Positions 13,390-25,285 of a stretch of DNA of 64,000 nucleotides are shown piece by piece. Below the pieces are notes generated by a model that worked only from the letters and a program-made list of their open reading frames with translations, searched no databases and had not been told where the DNA came from. The DNA is taken from contig CM038917.1 of the NCBI GenBank assembly GCA_021904315.1, positions 14,988,041 through 15,052,040 of the forward strand. The letters are read 5' to 3'. Position numbers and translations under genes: made by a program. Position 1 is the stretch's first letter, and the number at the start of each line of letters is the position of its first letter. The DNA is from Sphagnum magellanicum. Lineage: Eukaryota; Streptophyta; Sphagnopsida; Sphagnales; Sphagnaceae.

Positions 13390-15000
13390 AGGTTTCGGTT
13401 TTAGAAACCCCAACTTTAATTTCAATTGATTTTGTGATAATATTAAATCCAGAACCTCCATCTAATAACACATCTTCCATTGTATTCTTCCTAATCTGTA
13501 CTTAGATAATTGCCATATGATTATCTATTATTACAACAATTGTCCCTACTTCTAATACTAAATAACCAACTTATTTATCCATGGTTATTTTATTTACATT
13601 TTGAATTTTCTTTAATTTCAACTTTTAGCAAAGATATTTTTTTAGCTTAAGAATTCTTTAAAGCAAATGTCCCAAGTTCAAAATATAACTTATTTTTAGC
13701 ATCTACTTACCAATGTCCAAAAAAATCTCTTCTACTATGATCAATTTCCCTTGTGAATTCACTACTTTCTAAGATTTTTGTGCATCCATAGGAGTAATAT
13801 TTGGCATACCTAGCCAAGTTGTGTTCCATCCCTCCATGGATGTGGATGGCCCTTTTGTCTAGGTTTGTGTTTTTTGAATCTGTTGAATTATCTCCACCAT
13901 TGACTTCTTCAACTGCTCTTCTTTCTCCCAGTCAACAACACTCTTTGTTTTTCGTAGCTTTTTATCCTTGAACACTTGTTCTTCAATTACATTACTTCTT
14001 GTGGTAACACTAACATCCACGACCTTCACAATTGCAATGATTGTTTGTGTCTCAACAACAGGTTGAACCTCTATTATTGTCACAAATTTCCCATGAAACA
14101 TTTTTTACATTTCAGCAAAACTTTAGACAATCTATCATTTATTGTCCATTCAAACCACAAATGTGACATGCATATGAAGGTGTCTTTTGTGTTTTTTGAC
14201 TTGGTTGTGCTGCCTTTGTGGTTAGCATTGTGGTTTTTTTTTTTTTTTTTTTCCGCATGTCTCCACATTGTGATTTGTCATCCCATAATTTGGGCAATGT
14301 TTATCAATCTTCCTTGCATTACTTTGTGTTTTTGCTGGCGTTGCTTGTTTGGTACTCTATGGTACTAGTAGTGCACTCCTTGTTTCTACAATAGTCATAC
14401 CTTCTTCACACAACATCGCCACCTCCTTATGTTGTTATCGTGTTGACCACTTCATCCCTATAGTTGCAATTATGAAATATGATTCCAAACCCACTCTAAA
14501 CACAATAGTTAGAAAATTGTCTATGGTTAGTACTTGTAAAGCATGAGCCAACTTTTGAATCCATTCATAGTAAACCTCCACCTTCTTAGTCTTCTCCTGC
14601 TTCATGTTTTTTAGCTCCATGTATATTTGCTCGTCATTCTAAGTCTTTCGATGACATTTGCAAAGTGCTTGTGTAAGTTTTGAAAAAGTACAATCAGGAA
14701 ATTCTGACATGTAATTATGGCACCAATCCAATGCCATATCTTTTAGCATATAGTTAAATGCATTGATGATATACTTTTCAAAAGTCTTTGCATTTGTTTT
14801 TACTATAGAATTGAACACTTTGACACGAGTGTCTAAATCAACATCTTTTTTGAAATTAGGATACTTAAGAACTACCTTGTTTGGCCTAACATAATGGCCA
14901 TCTCTGTGATCAAGAATTGGTGTAGTTACAACATATGGCTCTCAATATCGTCCTCTTGGATTTGTGGCATCTGCACTTCTATACCCTCCAACAGCCATTG
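13390..15000 (-). mobile_element. Ty3/gypsy protease and gag region (fossil part)
   Basis: A DGGSGFNII segment near 13440-13480 fits a retroviral-type aspartic protease active site. Gag-like segments lie between about 13860 and 15000, including an ALDW-type helix that is typical of retrotransposon gag. All are on the minus strand and belong to the broken element at 5260-15480. Confidence 0.7.
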
Positions 15001-15480
15001 AGTTCATCAATGGTCAATCTATAGTCTTGTTCACATGAGTAGTCATTATCAAATTAGTAGACATCGTTTAAGGTGTGTGAACTCTAGTAATCATTGTTGG
15101 TAATGCCGAACTTCGATTCAAATTTTTCACTTTCGAAATTCCACCTGATTCATTACCCAATTTTGTTGTAGATCCAATTAATATTTCCCTTCTGACAACA
15201 TTTATGTTGGGCGCAACAACTAACATGGTCACCAAATGGTACCAGTGAAATCTAAATTCTTGCAGAATATTTCACATTACTATAACAATAGATTTGCATT
15301 TCACATGCATATGTTCACTATTCATGTCTTAAGTCTCAACAAACTTAACACTACCATTCATTCCAACATCAGATTCATGGTTATTGCATATACCCAAATT
15401 TTGCACTTCAAAATACATTGTAAAAAACTCCAGAAACAAGGTTACAATTCGTTTCATCATAATCTGATACTATAAAAAAT

Positions 15481-16116
15481 TCACAAAAAAGATGAACATA
15501 TAATTCACTATAGAAGTATGTGCTTCTCTATATTACTTAAAACATAATCCAAATTATAGCATAATCCCATGTTTTGGTAAAAAAAATTTAAAACAACACT
15601 TAAAATTTGTGCTATATCAAAACATAGTTTGTGGTTTTCTACTACAAATACCTACAACTCCTCCTAGTCTTCTCTAAACTCTATGTCTCATCATCTATTT
15701 TTTTCTCCAAAACTATAACCTTTTGAACTATCCCAAATCATGTCATCATGATCAAAACAATAAGAATTCAAAATTCAAACTAACAAAGTTACCTGATTAG
15801 TCCCTATCCTAACTACCTTGTTCATCCAAAATCACATATTCATCCTACCCCTTTAATAGATGGGTTTAGGCATGGAAGCCAAAACTACGTGGCAATTGAA
15901 ACCTCATACATCTTCCATGCTTGTATCTTTGTATTTTTATAGGTTGAATGAAGGGATATGCAAACTATGATTGAATGGTACATCTCTAAGAATTTGTCCC
16001 TCAACAAGATGTAAAAAACCAAGGATGCAAATGATGCTGCATATGTGGACTATTGTGAGAGCTTAGTGCATTGTGTAAATACAAGTGACTAAACACTAAC
16101 TATACCACAAATAATC
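15481..16116. other. Unannotated AT-rich DNA
   Basis: This stretch lies where the 5' LTR of the minus-strand gypsy fossil should be. I found no match to the region beside its other end, and no gene. Confidence 0.5.
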
Positions 16117-16940
16117 AACAGAGATTTGTTATTCATTGTAGGTTATGGTCTTGGTAGCTTAGATAACTATCCACCCTAACCAATTTGTAGTGGTTTTGAT
16201 GGTGATAGAATCATAGCTTCTATAAGCAACATTTCATTTGTGCAGCCCAATGACATGCACAAGAGTCAGCTAAAACTAGCTTATTTATATGAGCATGGCT
16301 AAATGTGCTCAATTCAAACCTTGATTTAACTTTCCCAGATCAGCCTCTGAATCCCTTCAACTATACAGGTAACAATTCAAACTTGAATCCAGCTCTTCGA
16401 TCTGGAACAAAGCTCAATGTTATAAACTTCGATCCAAGTGTCTAGGTGATCTCTTCCTACCCATAATTTGGACATTGAACATACTTAAATGTTTTGCCTG
16501 GCCTTGGTGTCAACAAAGAACTTTATGTGCCAAGAATAAAAATGTAGCCCAACTCCTGGGATGGCTTTTGTCATGATCAATTGGTTAGTAACTGGGAAAT
16601 TGTGTTAGCAATGCACTATCTACTACAATCATTGAGATCATTCCATTACCGACAATATTGTCATCTTGGGGATTGATAATTTTTCCCCTAGATCTCTAAC
16701 ATGTGCAATCTGTAAATATGGCAATTAGTCTTGCAAGACAAAAACATATTGATGTTTGAAATGTACCCTCTCCATCTTCATGGGTACAACTTCTTTGTAG
16801 TGGGGAGAGGATATGGCAACTATGACCCAGACTCTTCTCCTGCAACTTTTGATGTCATCAACCCACCCTTCCGCAACACATGCAGTGCCAGCTGGTAGTA
16901 GCGTGGCCATTCGATTCCAAGCTAATAATCTTGGTTGGTT
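16117..16940 (+). pseudogene. Laccase pseudogene fragment (plant multicopper oxidase)
   Basis: Plant laccases are secreted blue copper oxidases that polymerise phenolics in cell walls. In order, the segment shows an IASISNISFVQP block (about 16210-16246), FPDQPLNPFNYTG (about 16337-16375) and GTKLNVINFDPSV. A probable retained intron (about 16446-16728) follows. After it come VLQDKNIL, then YPLHLHGYNFFVVGRGYGNYDP and a FDVINPPFRNT block, then VPAGSSVAIRFQANN (about 16882-16926) in a shifted frame. The block order and the retained intron argue for a DNA-level copy, not a retrocopy. Stops occur after SLDNYPP, after YEHG and at 16443-16445 (probably CAG to TAG at an exon end). The first His of the HPxHLHG copper motif is Tyr, and the final HCH copper exon is absent. 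It is clearly dead. Confidence 0.8.
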
Positions 16941-18528
16941 TTTTTATTATTAGGCTAACTTTTTGCACACAAAGCAATTGTTGCAACTCTTAAGCTTATA
17001 GGTACATTTCTTTGGAAATTTACAAATCTACAATGGATTTCATATGTGTGCATTTTGGTTGGGGTTTCCATGGTGCAAATGACGATTTTTTTTTGGTACA
17101 TATAATAAAAAAACACATGTGTGTTGTTTCATTCCTCACATTGTCCTTGCTTTGGTTGTTAGCAGTCATTTTGTGTCCCTTTCTGTGTTGAGGTTGTCTA
17201 ATGTTTTTGTACATTGCTTGTTTATTGTGCAGGCTGAGATGCATGCATACCATATCCAACCTATCTTGCTACAAAATTAACTTCCTTTTATGAGCGAACA
17301 AGAAAGGTGACGTGATTGGGAACCCCAAATTGAAGTGGTGACTTTCCTGACCCTATCATTGTAGCAACTTATGGTACTGTCTAAGGTGGATGATCAAACT
17401 TTTGTCCTCCTGTGTAGGCTTGCAATGGGTGAATGAGTTATTCTCCTAATTGCATTGGACATCCTTTCATCAATGTGACTGGTGGCCAGAAGTGATGAAA
17501 TTAGTGTTCATTTCTAAGCACTTTGTTGGGTATACAAATGGGTCATGATTCTTGTGTTTTCCTACCATCATAGGTTTTATGGGGTCTTATAAGAAATTAT
17601 CATTTAAGTTGATTAATATTATCATGTTTGTGCAGGCCATGAGCTTTCTTGCAACTCTTTTGCTCCTTCTGATGCTAGAGGAAAATGCTATCTGGTGAGC
17701 TTGTGATGATTGAAGTTTCTGCTTTCCTTTGAATTATGAAGTGAAATTGATTTCCTAGTAATTATAAAGCTAGTATGCTAATATGTCATCCCTCCAAGGA
17801 TTTCTCTAGGGAATGGAAAGGTGGAAATGATATACGTTTTTTAGTTAATGGTAAAAAATCTTGAGTTGATGCATAAATCATCAAAGCACAAATGGTTTAT
17901 CCTTGATTTGTGATCAAATGGTAGTTATCATTGAGCTGGTACCAACCTTGCAAATTTGCATTTGTCTGAATGGTTGCAGGTTAACTTCAACTTGTTTATC
18001 TATTATATCCAGGACTTTGGCTGGTTTAATCAATAACCACAAGATTTAGCAATTGAAGTTATCAATGCTTTCAACACAATTTTATATCAAGTTTTGTGAT
18101 GTAAAGGTGAGTCTTCATGTTTATGGACTTGTTTGGAAGGGAAATGTGTGTTGCACTTATACATCTGAATGGTGATGTATGTTTGCTCCTAAATGGTGAT
18201 ATTTTATTTGTGCAAGGTTATTCATGTAGGAAGGAGAATCTGCATTTCAACCCTAAGGATTCAACTATGGAGCCTAGGTTATTTCAAAACATGCAAATTG
18301 TAGCCACATCAACTCCAACAAGTTGCTGGTGCCATCATTGTGTTTATATGTGGATCATCTAGTTATTCAAGTTAAGTATTGTTGATTACATTAAGGTAGG
18401 AACCCATGTTCAATACAAAACATTTTTCCATCTTTACAAAACTTAAGGTGAGTGTGCTCACTGAATTTTTATTAGCTCAATGGAAAGCATTTTCCATGTC
18501 CATTTTATGTGTGATTAGTGAGCCATGG
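16941..18528. other. Unannotated DNA with weak exon-like segments
   Basis: Two short stretches are bounded by plausible splice sites: about 17636-17692 (tttgtgcag before, gtgagc after) and about 18013-18108 (atccag before, gtgagt after). The second is not open. No protein family was recognised, so no gene is called. Confidence 0.4.
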
Positions 18529-18550
18529 TAACCCTAACCCTAACCCTAAA
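18529..18550. repeat. Short interstitial CCCTAA tract
   Basis: About three and a half units of CCCTAA (TTAGGG type), one base shorter than the usual plant CCCTAAA unit. It sits at the left edge of a CACTA-family fragment. It is short enough to be chance or replication slippage. Confidence 0.6.
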
Positions 18551-19404
18551 TAAAAATATATCTTACAAATGATTTAACATCGCCATGTGGCATGTTTCTA
18601 TTCCTCGATCTTTAGAAGACGTGGCAGATTTGAAAATTCCATTCAAATAATAATGCGACACGTGTCAAGATCCTCATTCTTGACATCAAATGATTGGGAT
18701 ATATCTAGGGTTTTTTAATAAATATTTAAATGCCATGATGCTCATAATGATACACGTGACACATTTCGATTAGCCAAACACAAAACACGTGGCAATTTTT
18801 TGGCCATAAGATTTAGACAAATCTAGATCATCCAATATCACAATCTAGGAAAATCAAGCCTTTTAATCAAATGCCATGTTTGTAAATAAAAAACATAGGA
18901 ATTGAATGGTCCAAATATTAAAAACCATGCCATGTGGCAATAACTGATTAGTTAATTAGAAAAAAAACATGGCCACTCCCTACCCACAAGATCAGGAAAA
19001 ACTTGATATTACATTGTCTTACCACGTGTGACAATCCCAATGTGTTGAATCCAATGACCTAGATAAATTTGGAAAGATTTAAAGAACATAATTTAAGTAT
19101 TTCAATAGTTAACATGTGTCTCCACATGGTTGGAGGTTGGATCCACCAAAATAATTGTAACTTACAGTCGCAAAATGATGCCCCATATACACTATGTATA
19201 TACTGGCTCCATCGGATGAAATAGTATATACTAAATTTAGTCTTCATCTACAATCTGATGACATCATCATGAAGTAATGTTTTGCGACTATTTGTCATAT
19301 GTGACTTGTCTTAGGCGACTACTAGATAGTTAGTTGTAAAATGTCTCTTTCAACTAAAAAATAGTCGTAGACACCAGTTGCAAATCAAGCTTTTTCTTCC
19401 TGTG
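18551..19404 (+). mobile_element. CACTA-family fragment with right terminus
   Basis: The last 100 bases align with the right end of the element at 9679-12238 (acttgtc, gttgtaaaatgtc, caactaaaaa, ccagttgcaaa in the same order). They end in a divergent terminus, TTTTTCTTCCTGTG. The interior shares the ccatgtggca/cacgtgtca text found at 11860-12000. No matching left terminus was found, so the element is truncated or its left end is beyond recognition. Confidence 0.55.
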
Positions 19405-20119
19405 ATCCTAAGTGGCCTTCTTTATAAAAATATTTCTTATGTCTTTGGTGTTTATGGTGCATCTATTTATATTGTTCATCATTTGGAAAGGATGACAAAC
19501 AATATGGGACAAACTTTTTGGAAGAAGAAACATTTTCATGTTCACACAACACTAAAGCCTTTTAGTTCACACAACATTATTCCTAAATAACTGTGTAAGA
19601 TACACAAATTAAGTAAATAAATAAATAAAGAGGTAGGTAAATATGTATGTTAATTAAGTTAAAATAAAAATTAATAAAAATTAATGGCTAGTTAATTTGT
19701 TGTAATTAATAATTATAACCATATTATATATCGTCGAATTATACAAAACATCAAAATAGTTATAATGTATTATATTGGTGATTGATAATTATAACCAAAT
19801 TATAACTTATCCTTACAAATTTGACCTAATTCATTATATATTATCAACAATGTATAATTAATATTTAATTATTTAATTACACATTCATTAGTTTATTTTA
19901 AGTAAATAACTAATTAACCAATTAGGTATATAAATGGCCTACCCTAACCTATATAACTAAGTTACCTATAGGCTAAAATATAAATGAATAGGTGGAATAT
20001 AGGTAGGTATAAATAAATACATCTACATATAAATTAATTGTATTTAGGTTATTTAGCCACATACTTACATTACATAAGTTAAATAGGTGGCTAATTTAAC
20101 CTAGGAAAATTTAATTATG
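19405..20119. other. Unannotated AT-rich DNA with TAGG microsatellite patches
   Basis: Short open frames just right of the CACTA terminus (19378-19590) match no family I know. TAGG/CCTA patches near 19920-20010 resemble those inside the other CACTA-family members. They suggest that this is the left part of the element ending at 21816. Confidence 0.4.
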
Positions 20120-21190
20120 GCAAAATTAATGATTATTAAACTAAATATGGTGAAACTAACCATGAATCAAATAAATAAAGCCAAGCTAACCAATGAATAA
20201 ATATGGTTAAACTAACCATGAATAAAGTAAATAGGGCCAAGCTAACCAATGAATAAATGTGGCTAAACTAACCTTAAGTAAAGTAAATATGGCCAAACTA
20301 ACCAATGAATAAATATTTTATGACTAAACTAAAAATGTTTGAACTAACCATGAATAAAAAAATATGGCCAAACTAATTAAAGAATAAATAATTTATGTTT
20401 AAACCAACTATGCATAAATTAATTATGGTTAAAATAAACATCAATGAAATAATTATGGCTAAAATCAAAATGTTTCAAATATTTATGGCAAAATTAACCA
20501 TGGCTAAACTAGAAAATGGTTAAACTAACCATGAATAAATAAGTTTGGTTAAACTAACCACTAATAAACTCAATATGACTGAACTAATTAATGAATAAAT
20601 ATTTTTTGTCAAAAATAATTATGGCTAAAATAAACATGAATGAAATAATTAGGAAAAAATTGGCCATGGCTAAATTAAAAATTGTGCAATTAACCATGAG
20701 TAAATAAATTTGGTTAAACTAACCACAAAAAAATAATATGGTTAAACTAACTAATGAATAAATATTTTATGGCAAAACCAACTATGAAAAATTTAATTAT
20801 GGCTAAAATAAACACGAATGAAATAATTATGGCTAAAATCAAAATGGTTTAAAATAATTATAGAAAAATTAAACATGACTAAACTAACCACTAATACAAG
20901 TAATATGGCTAAAATAACTAATGAATAAATATTTTATGGCAAAACCAATTATGCAAAAACTAATTATTACTAAAATAAACATGAATGAAATAATTATGGC
21001 TAAAATCAAAATGAATGAAATAATTATGGAAAATTTAAACATGGCTAAATTAGAAATGGTTAAACTAAGCATGAGTAAATACATTTGGCTACATTAATGA
21101 CTAATAAAATTAATATGGCTAAACTAAATAATGAAAAAATATTTTATGGCAAAACCAATCATGGTTAAACTACTAAGCATGAGGAAAATG
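20120..21190. repeat. Degenerate minisatellite, 'atggctaaactaaccatgaataaat'-type units
   Basis: About 1.07 kb is built from degenerate tandem copies of a unit containing atggctaaactaacc followed by atgaataaat, with longer composite units (about 100-130 bases) also visible. Open frames here are by-products of the repeat. It probably forms the interior of the CACTA-family element that ends at 21816. Confidence 0.8.
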
Positions 21191-21816
21191 AATTTGGCTA
21201 AAATAATTAAAAAATAATAATAATGGTAGAATCAACGATCGCTAAATGAACAAGAATTTTAAATTAATTATGATTAGTTTTATCTTGATTATTTTTTCAT
21301 AGGTAGTTGAGGCATAATTGATTTCAATATTGTCAATTTAACCATATATATATGTATATTTGATCATGATTCATTTAGTTATGATTAGCTAACTTTTACA
21401 TTTTCCAACTTTTTTTTAATTGGTCAAACATAGTCAAAATGTTCAATGTAGTCCCAAAATATCCAACTAGTATTAAAATTTGTAATTGGTCATTTTGACC
21501 AGGCCTACTTAGTTAGCTTTATTGATTAAATATAATAAGTGTCCTTATTGACTAGGGCACTTGCCAATTTGACTAGATTGAGTCGTCCTATTAACTAGGC
21601 CACTAACCAATTTGAATAGGTGGTATTTTGAAGTATGATTTGACTAAATATTTGATTTGATTCATTGTTAAATTGGTCACTGTAGTCAAAATAATTAATC
21701 AAAAAATACCCATTGTCATTCAACCCTTTGGCCTCTAGTCAAAAGTACATGTCTTTTAGTAAAAAAACCCATCTAGTCATTTTGGTCAATTTGAAAAAAT
21801 AAGAATTCTAGTAGTG
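21191..21816 (+). mobile_element. CACTA-family right terminus
   Basis: The segment ends at ATTCTAGTAGTG, the complement of a CACTACTAGAAT terminus. The preceding few hundred bases repeat 'ggtcaatttgac'-like motifs (attttgac, gtcaaaat, ttggtca), a plausible sub-terminal repeat. A matching left end was not located; the minisatellite to the left may be its interior. Confidence 0.5.
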
Positions 21817-22059
21817 ATTACTTTAGGAGAATGAATTGTGATGTTAAATACAATAAAACAAATTAATATTAATTCATCATTACGGGTGAAAAATTTAGAT
21901 GATGAATTTGATTAGGTTCAAGAAGGATTGTTAGAACAAGAAGAGGATCAATTTTATAATGCAGCACCGGAATTATGGCTTGCAGGGGAAATATTGCTTG
22001 AAGAACTATATTTTTTAAAAGAAATAAATTATGGTATGTTACAACCAAGAGACAAACAT

Positions 22060-22960
22060 TATGAGAAAAAAAATGTGTTTTGCAACTAGCTTTGCAATTT
22101 AAGCTTTGAGTTGAAGAGGACAATTGCAACTCACTATATTTATATACTATGAATGCTAATGGACAAGTTGCATAAATTGTAGAGTTGTAATTCATTGTAT
22201 ATACAATGCAATTCATTGTAACTCAATTGTAACTTAATCAAAATAACTAATTTTCAACTACTATGCAATTATAAAAGAATTGCACCCACCATGTCATGCT
22301 GACATCATTAATTATCATCCATTTATTAAGTTTTAACATATGGCATTATGAAGATTTTTAGACATAAAAATGATTTCCTGTTTGAAATATTGATCTTTAT
22401 TGTTCATTATGATTATTAATGATGCTTTGAGATTATGACACATGACATAATAAAAAATTACCATGTGGCATATTAATTATATATTTGGAAAAAATAAATA
22501 AATAAATTTTAGTAGCTAGGTAGGTCATACATAACCATAGGTAGGTAGGTTGGTAGGTTCTAAGACTTACATACTTGCATACCTACATATTTACTTAGGA
22601 CCTACCTACATAGATAGGTAGAAAAATGGGACCTACTTACTTACATTGGTAGGTAAGTAAGTAGGAAAACACAAGACTAAATGAACTAAAGAATAGCCAT
22701 GAAGTTAATTTAATTAATTTTATGTTTTACCTTTAGGTTAAACTTTTTGAACTCATCTCAAAATGGCACTTGTATTTAATGTGAGAATATGAGAAAAAAA
22801 GCCTTCTTTATATAGTTTTTAGCATGGGATTCAAAAACAAAACATATGGGTTAAATCTTTTAGTTGTTCCTTAGTTGTAAATTAAGTTGCAATTGAGTTA
22901 TAATTATAACACTTAAACATTCAGGACAAGCCAAATCCACGGGGATGGTTCCATTGTTTC
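22060..22960. mobile_element. CACTA-family internal fragment
   Basis: It is rich in GTTGCAA/TTGCAACT and TTGTAACT motifs, has TAGG microsatellite text at 22510-22670, and carries an 'aaaacatatgggttaaatctttta' segment resembling 11430-11450. Neither terminus was found. It is probably a decayed relative of the 9679-12238 element. Confidence 0.45.
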
Positions 22961-23717
22961 TGGTATCCAAACAAAACTTGAACCCCTTTTATTAGCACTT
23001 ATGGGGCATTAAAAATTGTAAAAAACAATAAAATTGAAAAAATTATGGCCCCCCAAAGTAAAGGGAGTCAAAAACTCAAAAACAAACCACCAAATGCTAC
23101 AAAGGCTAGTTCTTGAACACCTAAAAAAATCCTTGTGTGTTACTTTGTTGCTATTAGAGTTCAAAGATGATTTGTAGAACTTTAGTTGGCACTTCTACAA
23201 CACTTTGAACCATTTAAAATGAATAAGAAAATAAAAAAGTTATGAGGTTTGAAAGTAGGAGGGGTCCAAAGAGGAAAAAAAAGGAAAAAAATATGTTTTG
23301 TAAGTTGGAAAGCTTATTTATCTTCTTATTATTTTTTCATTACTCCTTTTCCTTCATATTTCAAAGAGGATTTCTAAAGCTTGAAGTAGCACTTCCATGA
23401 CATTTTAAATCATTCAAAATGAAACAGATATGATGAATTAAATGCATAAGAACTACATAATAAAAGATGTTATGGAAAAAAAGTAATTTAATGAATTAAT
23501 ACCTTTAAAAAAAAGATAAAAAATCAATAACAGTAAAAGGAATATCAAGAAAGAGAGGTCATTCAAGCACAAATTTTTTTTTGTACCCTCTTCTTTCAAA
23601 CCATATATATCTTTTGTCTGTTATTCATTTTGAGTGATTTAAAAAGCTATGCATGTGAAATTTAAAACTCTACAAATGGTCTTTGAAGTGTAAAAAAATT
23701 AGACCTAAATATATATA
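22961..23717. other. Unannotated AT-rich DNA
   Basis: It contains repeated phrases about 'tacaacactttgaaccatttaaaatgaa' at 23195 and 23395 but no gene or clear element boundary. Confidence 0.4.
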
Positions 23718-23849
23718 CACTAGTAGAAATTTTGTCTTTTGTAACTTGTCTTATGCAACTAAAAATGTCGCATGCAACTCCAAAATAGTTGCATGTGAGA
23801 CTTTTTAGTTGCATAAGACAAGTTGCAAAAGACAAAATTTCTAGTAGTG
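23718..23849. mobile_element. 132-bp CACTA-type MITE, nearly perfect inverted repeat
   Basis: The left arm starts CACTAGTAGAAATTTTGTCT, and the right arm is its complement starting CACTACTAGAAATTTTGTCT. About 48 bases pair with only two mismatches, leaving a short loop around TTGCATGTGAG. ATA lies directly outside both ends (23715-23717 and 23850-23852), a 3-bp target duplication as CACTA elements make. It shares the GTTGCAACT motif with the larger CACTA-family members nearby. Confidence 0.9.
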
Positions 23850-24390
23850 ATATAAAGCTTTAAAACAAAAATTGATTTTTTCATGCTTAAACGTTACATT
23901 TTCACCTCTTCCACTTCCATAAGCCATATCTTGCTCGTTTGTAAACCAATTCTAGTGATTTTTGTGACATTAGATGCATAAAAAATGGGGCTACAAAAAT
24001 TTTTCAATGTTCAAAAGCTATTGACCAATGCGGAGAAAGTTTAAAAATTTTATATAAAAAGGTTTTGCACATCCTTGTTTACTTGCCATATTAAAATTAC
24101 AATATGTTTTTCGAACAAACACATTCCAAACTTTTATCCCATATTTTTTACCAAGAAAGGAATTCCACTGTACTATATAAAGATTATTTTTTCATTCTTA
24201 GTAACAACATTCGACTCTATGTCTAGTATGCAATAATAGAACATGGATTTTTGTTCTTTAGAAAATTCTAATAAAAAAAAGTCATTTCAATGTAGTTTTA
24301 TTTTCTATAGGTCATTTTAGTAAAAAACATTATGTGGCCGCTCGGTTCTCCCCTCCTCAAGGAGAAAATAATCGAATGGTTGCTTTAATT
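23850..24390. other. Unannotated AT-rich DNA
   Basis: No gene or repeat recognised between the MITE and the fold-back element. Confidence 0.5.
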
Positions 24391-25142
24391 TATTTTTTTA
24401 CATTATATTCAAATCTCTTCTTCTAAAACAGAATAATCTTTTTAAGGAAGAGGGGAATTAGGTTGGGCACCTAAATCTCCTTCCTACCTAGGCAAAAAAG
24501 GAAAAAAAAAAAAAAAAAAACAATGTTTGAACCTAGATTGTGAGGGATGACTTGGTGGCCACCAAATCTTTTTTTTTCTTTCTTAGAGATTTGGTGGCCA
24601 CTAAGTCATTCCATGTTTAATTTCAAGGGATAATTTGGTGGCCATTAGATCATTTTTTTCATTCTTCCTCGTTTGGAAACCTGGTAGCCACCAAATTGTC
24701 CTTTGCTAAACTACAACGGATGATTTGGTGGCCATCAGATCATCCTTCGTAGACTAGGTCAAACAATTTACTAGCCATTAGATCTTTTTTTTTCTTCGCT
24801 TGGAAACTTGGTGGTCACTAGGTTGTTCCATGCTAAATTACAAAGGATGATATGGTGGTCACCAAATTTTCTTTATTTTTTATTTTTCTTCACTTGGAGA
24901 TTTGGTGGCCACCAAATTGTCCTTCGCAATCCAATGTCGAATGACCTGGTGGCTATTAAGTCTCCAAGCAAGAAAAAAAATGACCTGGTGGCCACTAGGT
25001 TGTCCCTTGAAATCTAAATTTGAACACTATTTTTTTTTTAACCTAGGTAGTAAAGAGATTAAAGTGCCCAACCCAATTTTCTTCTTCCTAAGGAAATTCC
25101 TTTCTTTTAGAAAAGGAGACCCGAATCAAATGTAAAAAAACA
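24391..25142. mobile_element. Fold-back element with internal GGTGGCCACC tandem repeats
   Basis: The arms at 24391-24540 and about 25012-25142 are diverged inverted copies. Both read, in complementary senses, ttttttacatt, then aaatctc/gggtctcc, then aggttgggca or gggttgggca, then ctacctagg, then a GTTTGAAC-like segment. The middle (24545-25010) is an array of roughly 110-130-base units centred on the palindrome TTTGGTGGCCACCAAA and its variants. No coding capacity was recognised. Long arms with a repetitive centre fit a Foldback or MULE-derived non-autonomous element; no target duplication could be fixed. Confidence 0.6.
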
Positions 25143-25285
25143 AAAAATATATATATTTTATAATTGATCATGAGATGAACATTAGGGATTGTTTGATGTT
25201 TTATGTGTAAATTTGAAAAAAAATGATGCAATGGAAAGGATAGGAATTTACTTCTTTGAATGTAGATTGGGCACTTGATAATTTG

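Larger units (their letters stand above)
5260..15480 (-). mobile_element. Broken Ty3/gypsy LTR retrotransposon (fossil), split by a CACTA-like element
   Basis: Minus-strand remnants lie in the order gag (about 15000-13860), protease (about 13500-13390), reverse transcriptase (12472-12240, resuming below 9679), RNase H (9006-8650) and integrase (8290-7480). A long post-integrase region runs down to about 5260. The PR-RT-RH-IN order defines Ty3/gypsy. A sequence resembling the plant initiator-Met primer site lies near 15463-15475. No LTR pair could be matched, so the full ends are unknown. The element is broken many times in every domain and looks old. The DNA transposon at 9679-12238 inserted into its RT region after it was in place. 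Clade not assigned. Confidence 0.85.

Noticed and set aside
5260-15480. LTR pair for the minus-strand gypsy fossil
   Set aside because: The DNA beyond the primer-site-like sequence (15480-16100) showed no match to the DNA at the other end (4800-5500), so LTR boundaries could not be supported.
17636-18108. Two exon-like segments with plausible splice sites
   Set aside because: The pieces are short, one contains stops, and neither matches a family I can name.
18529-18550. True telomere-derived tract
   Set aside because: Only about three units and of the TTAGGG type; too short to separate from chance or slippage.
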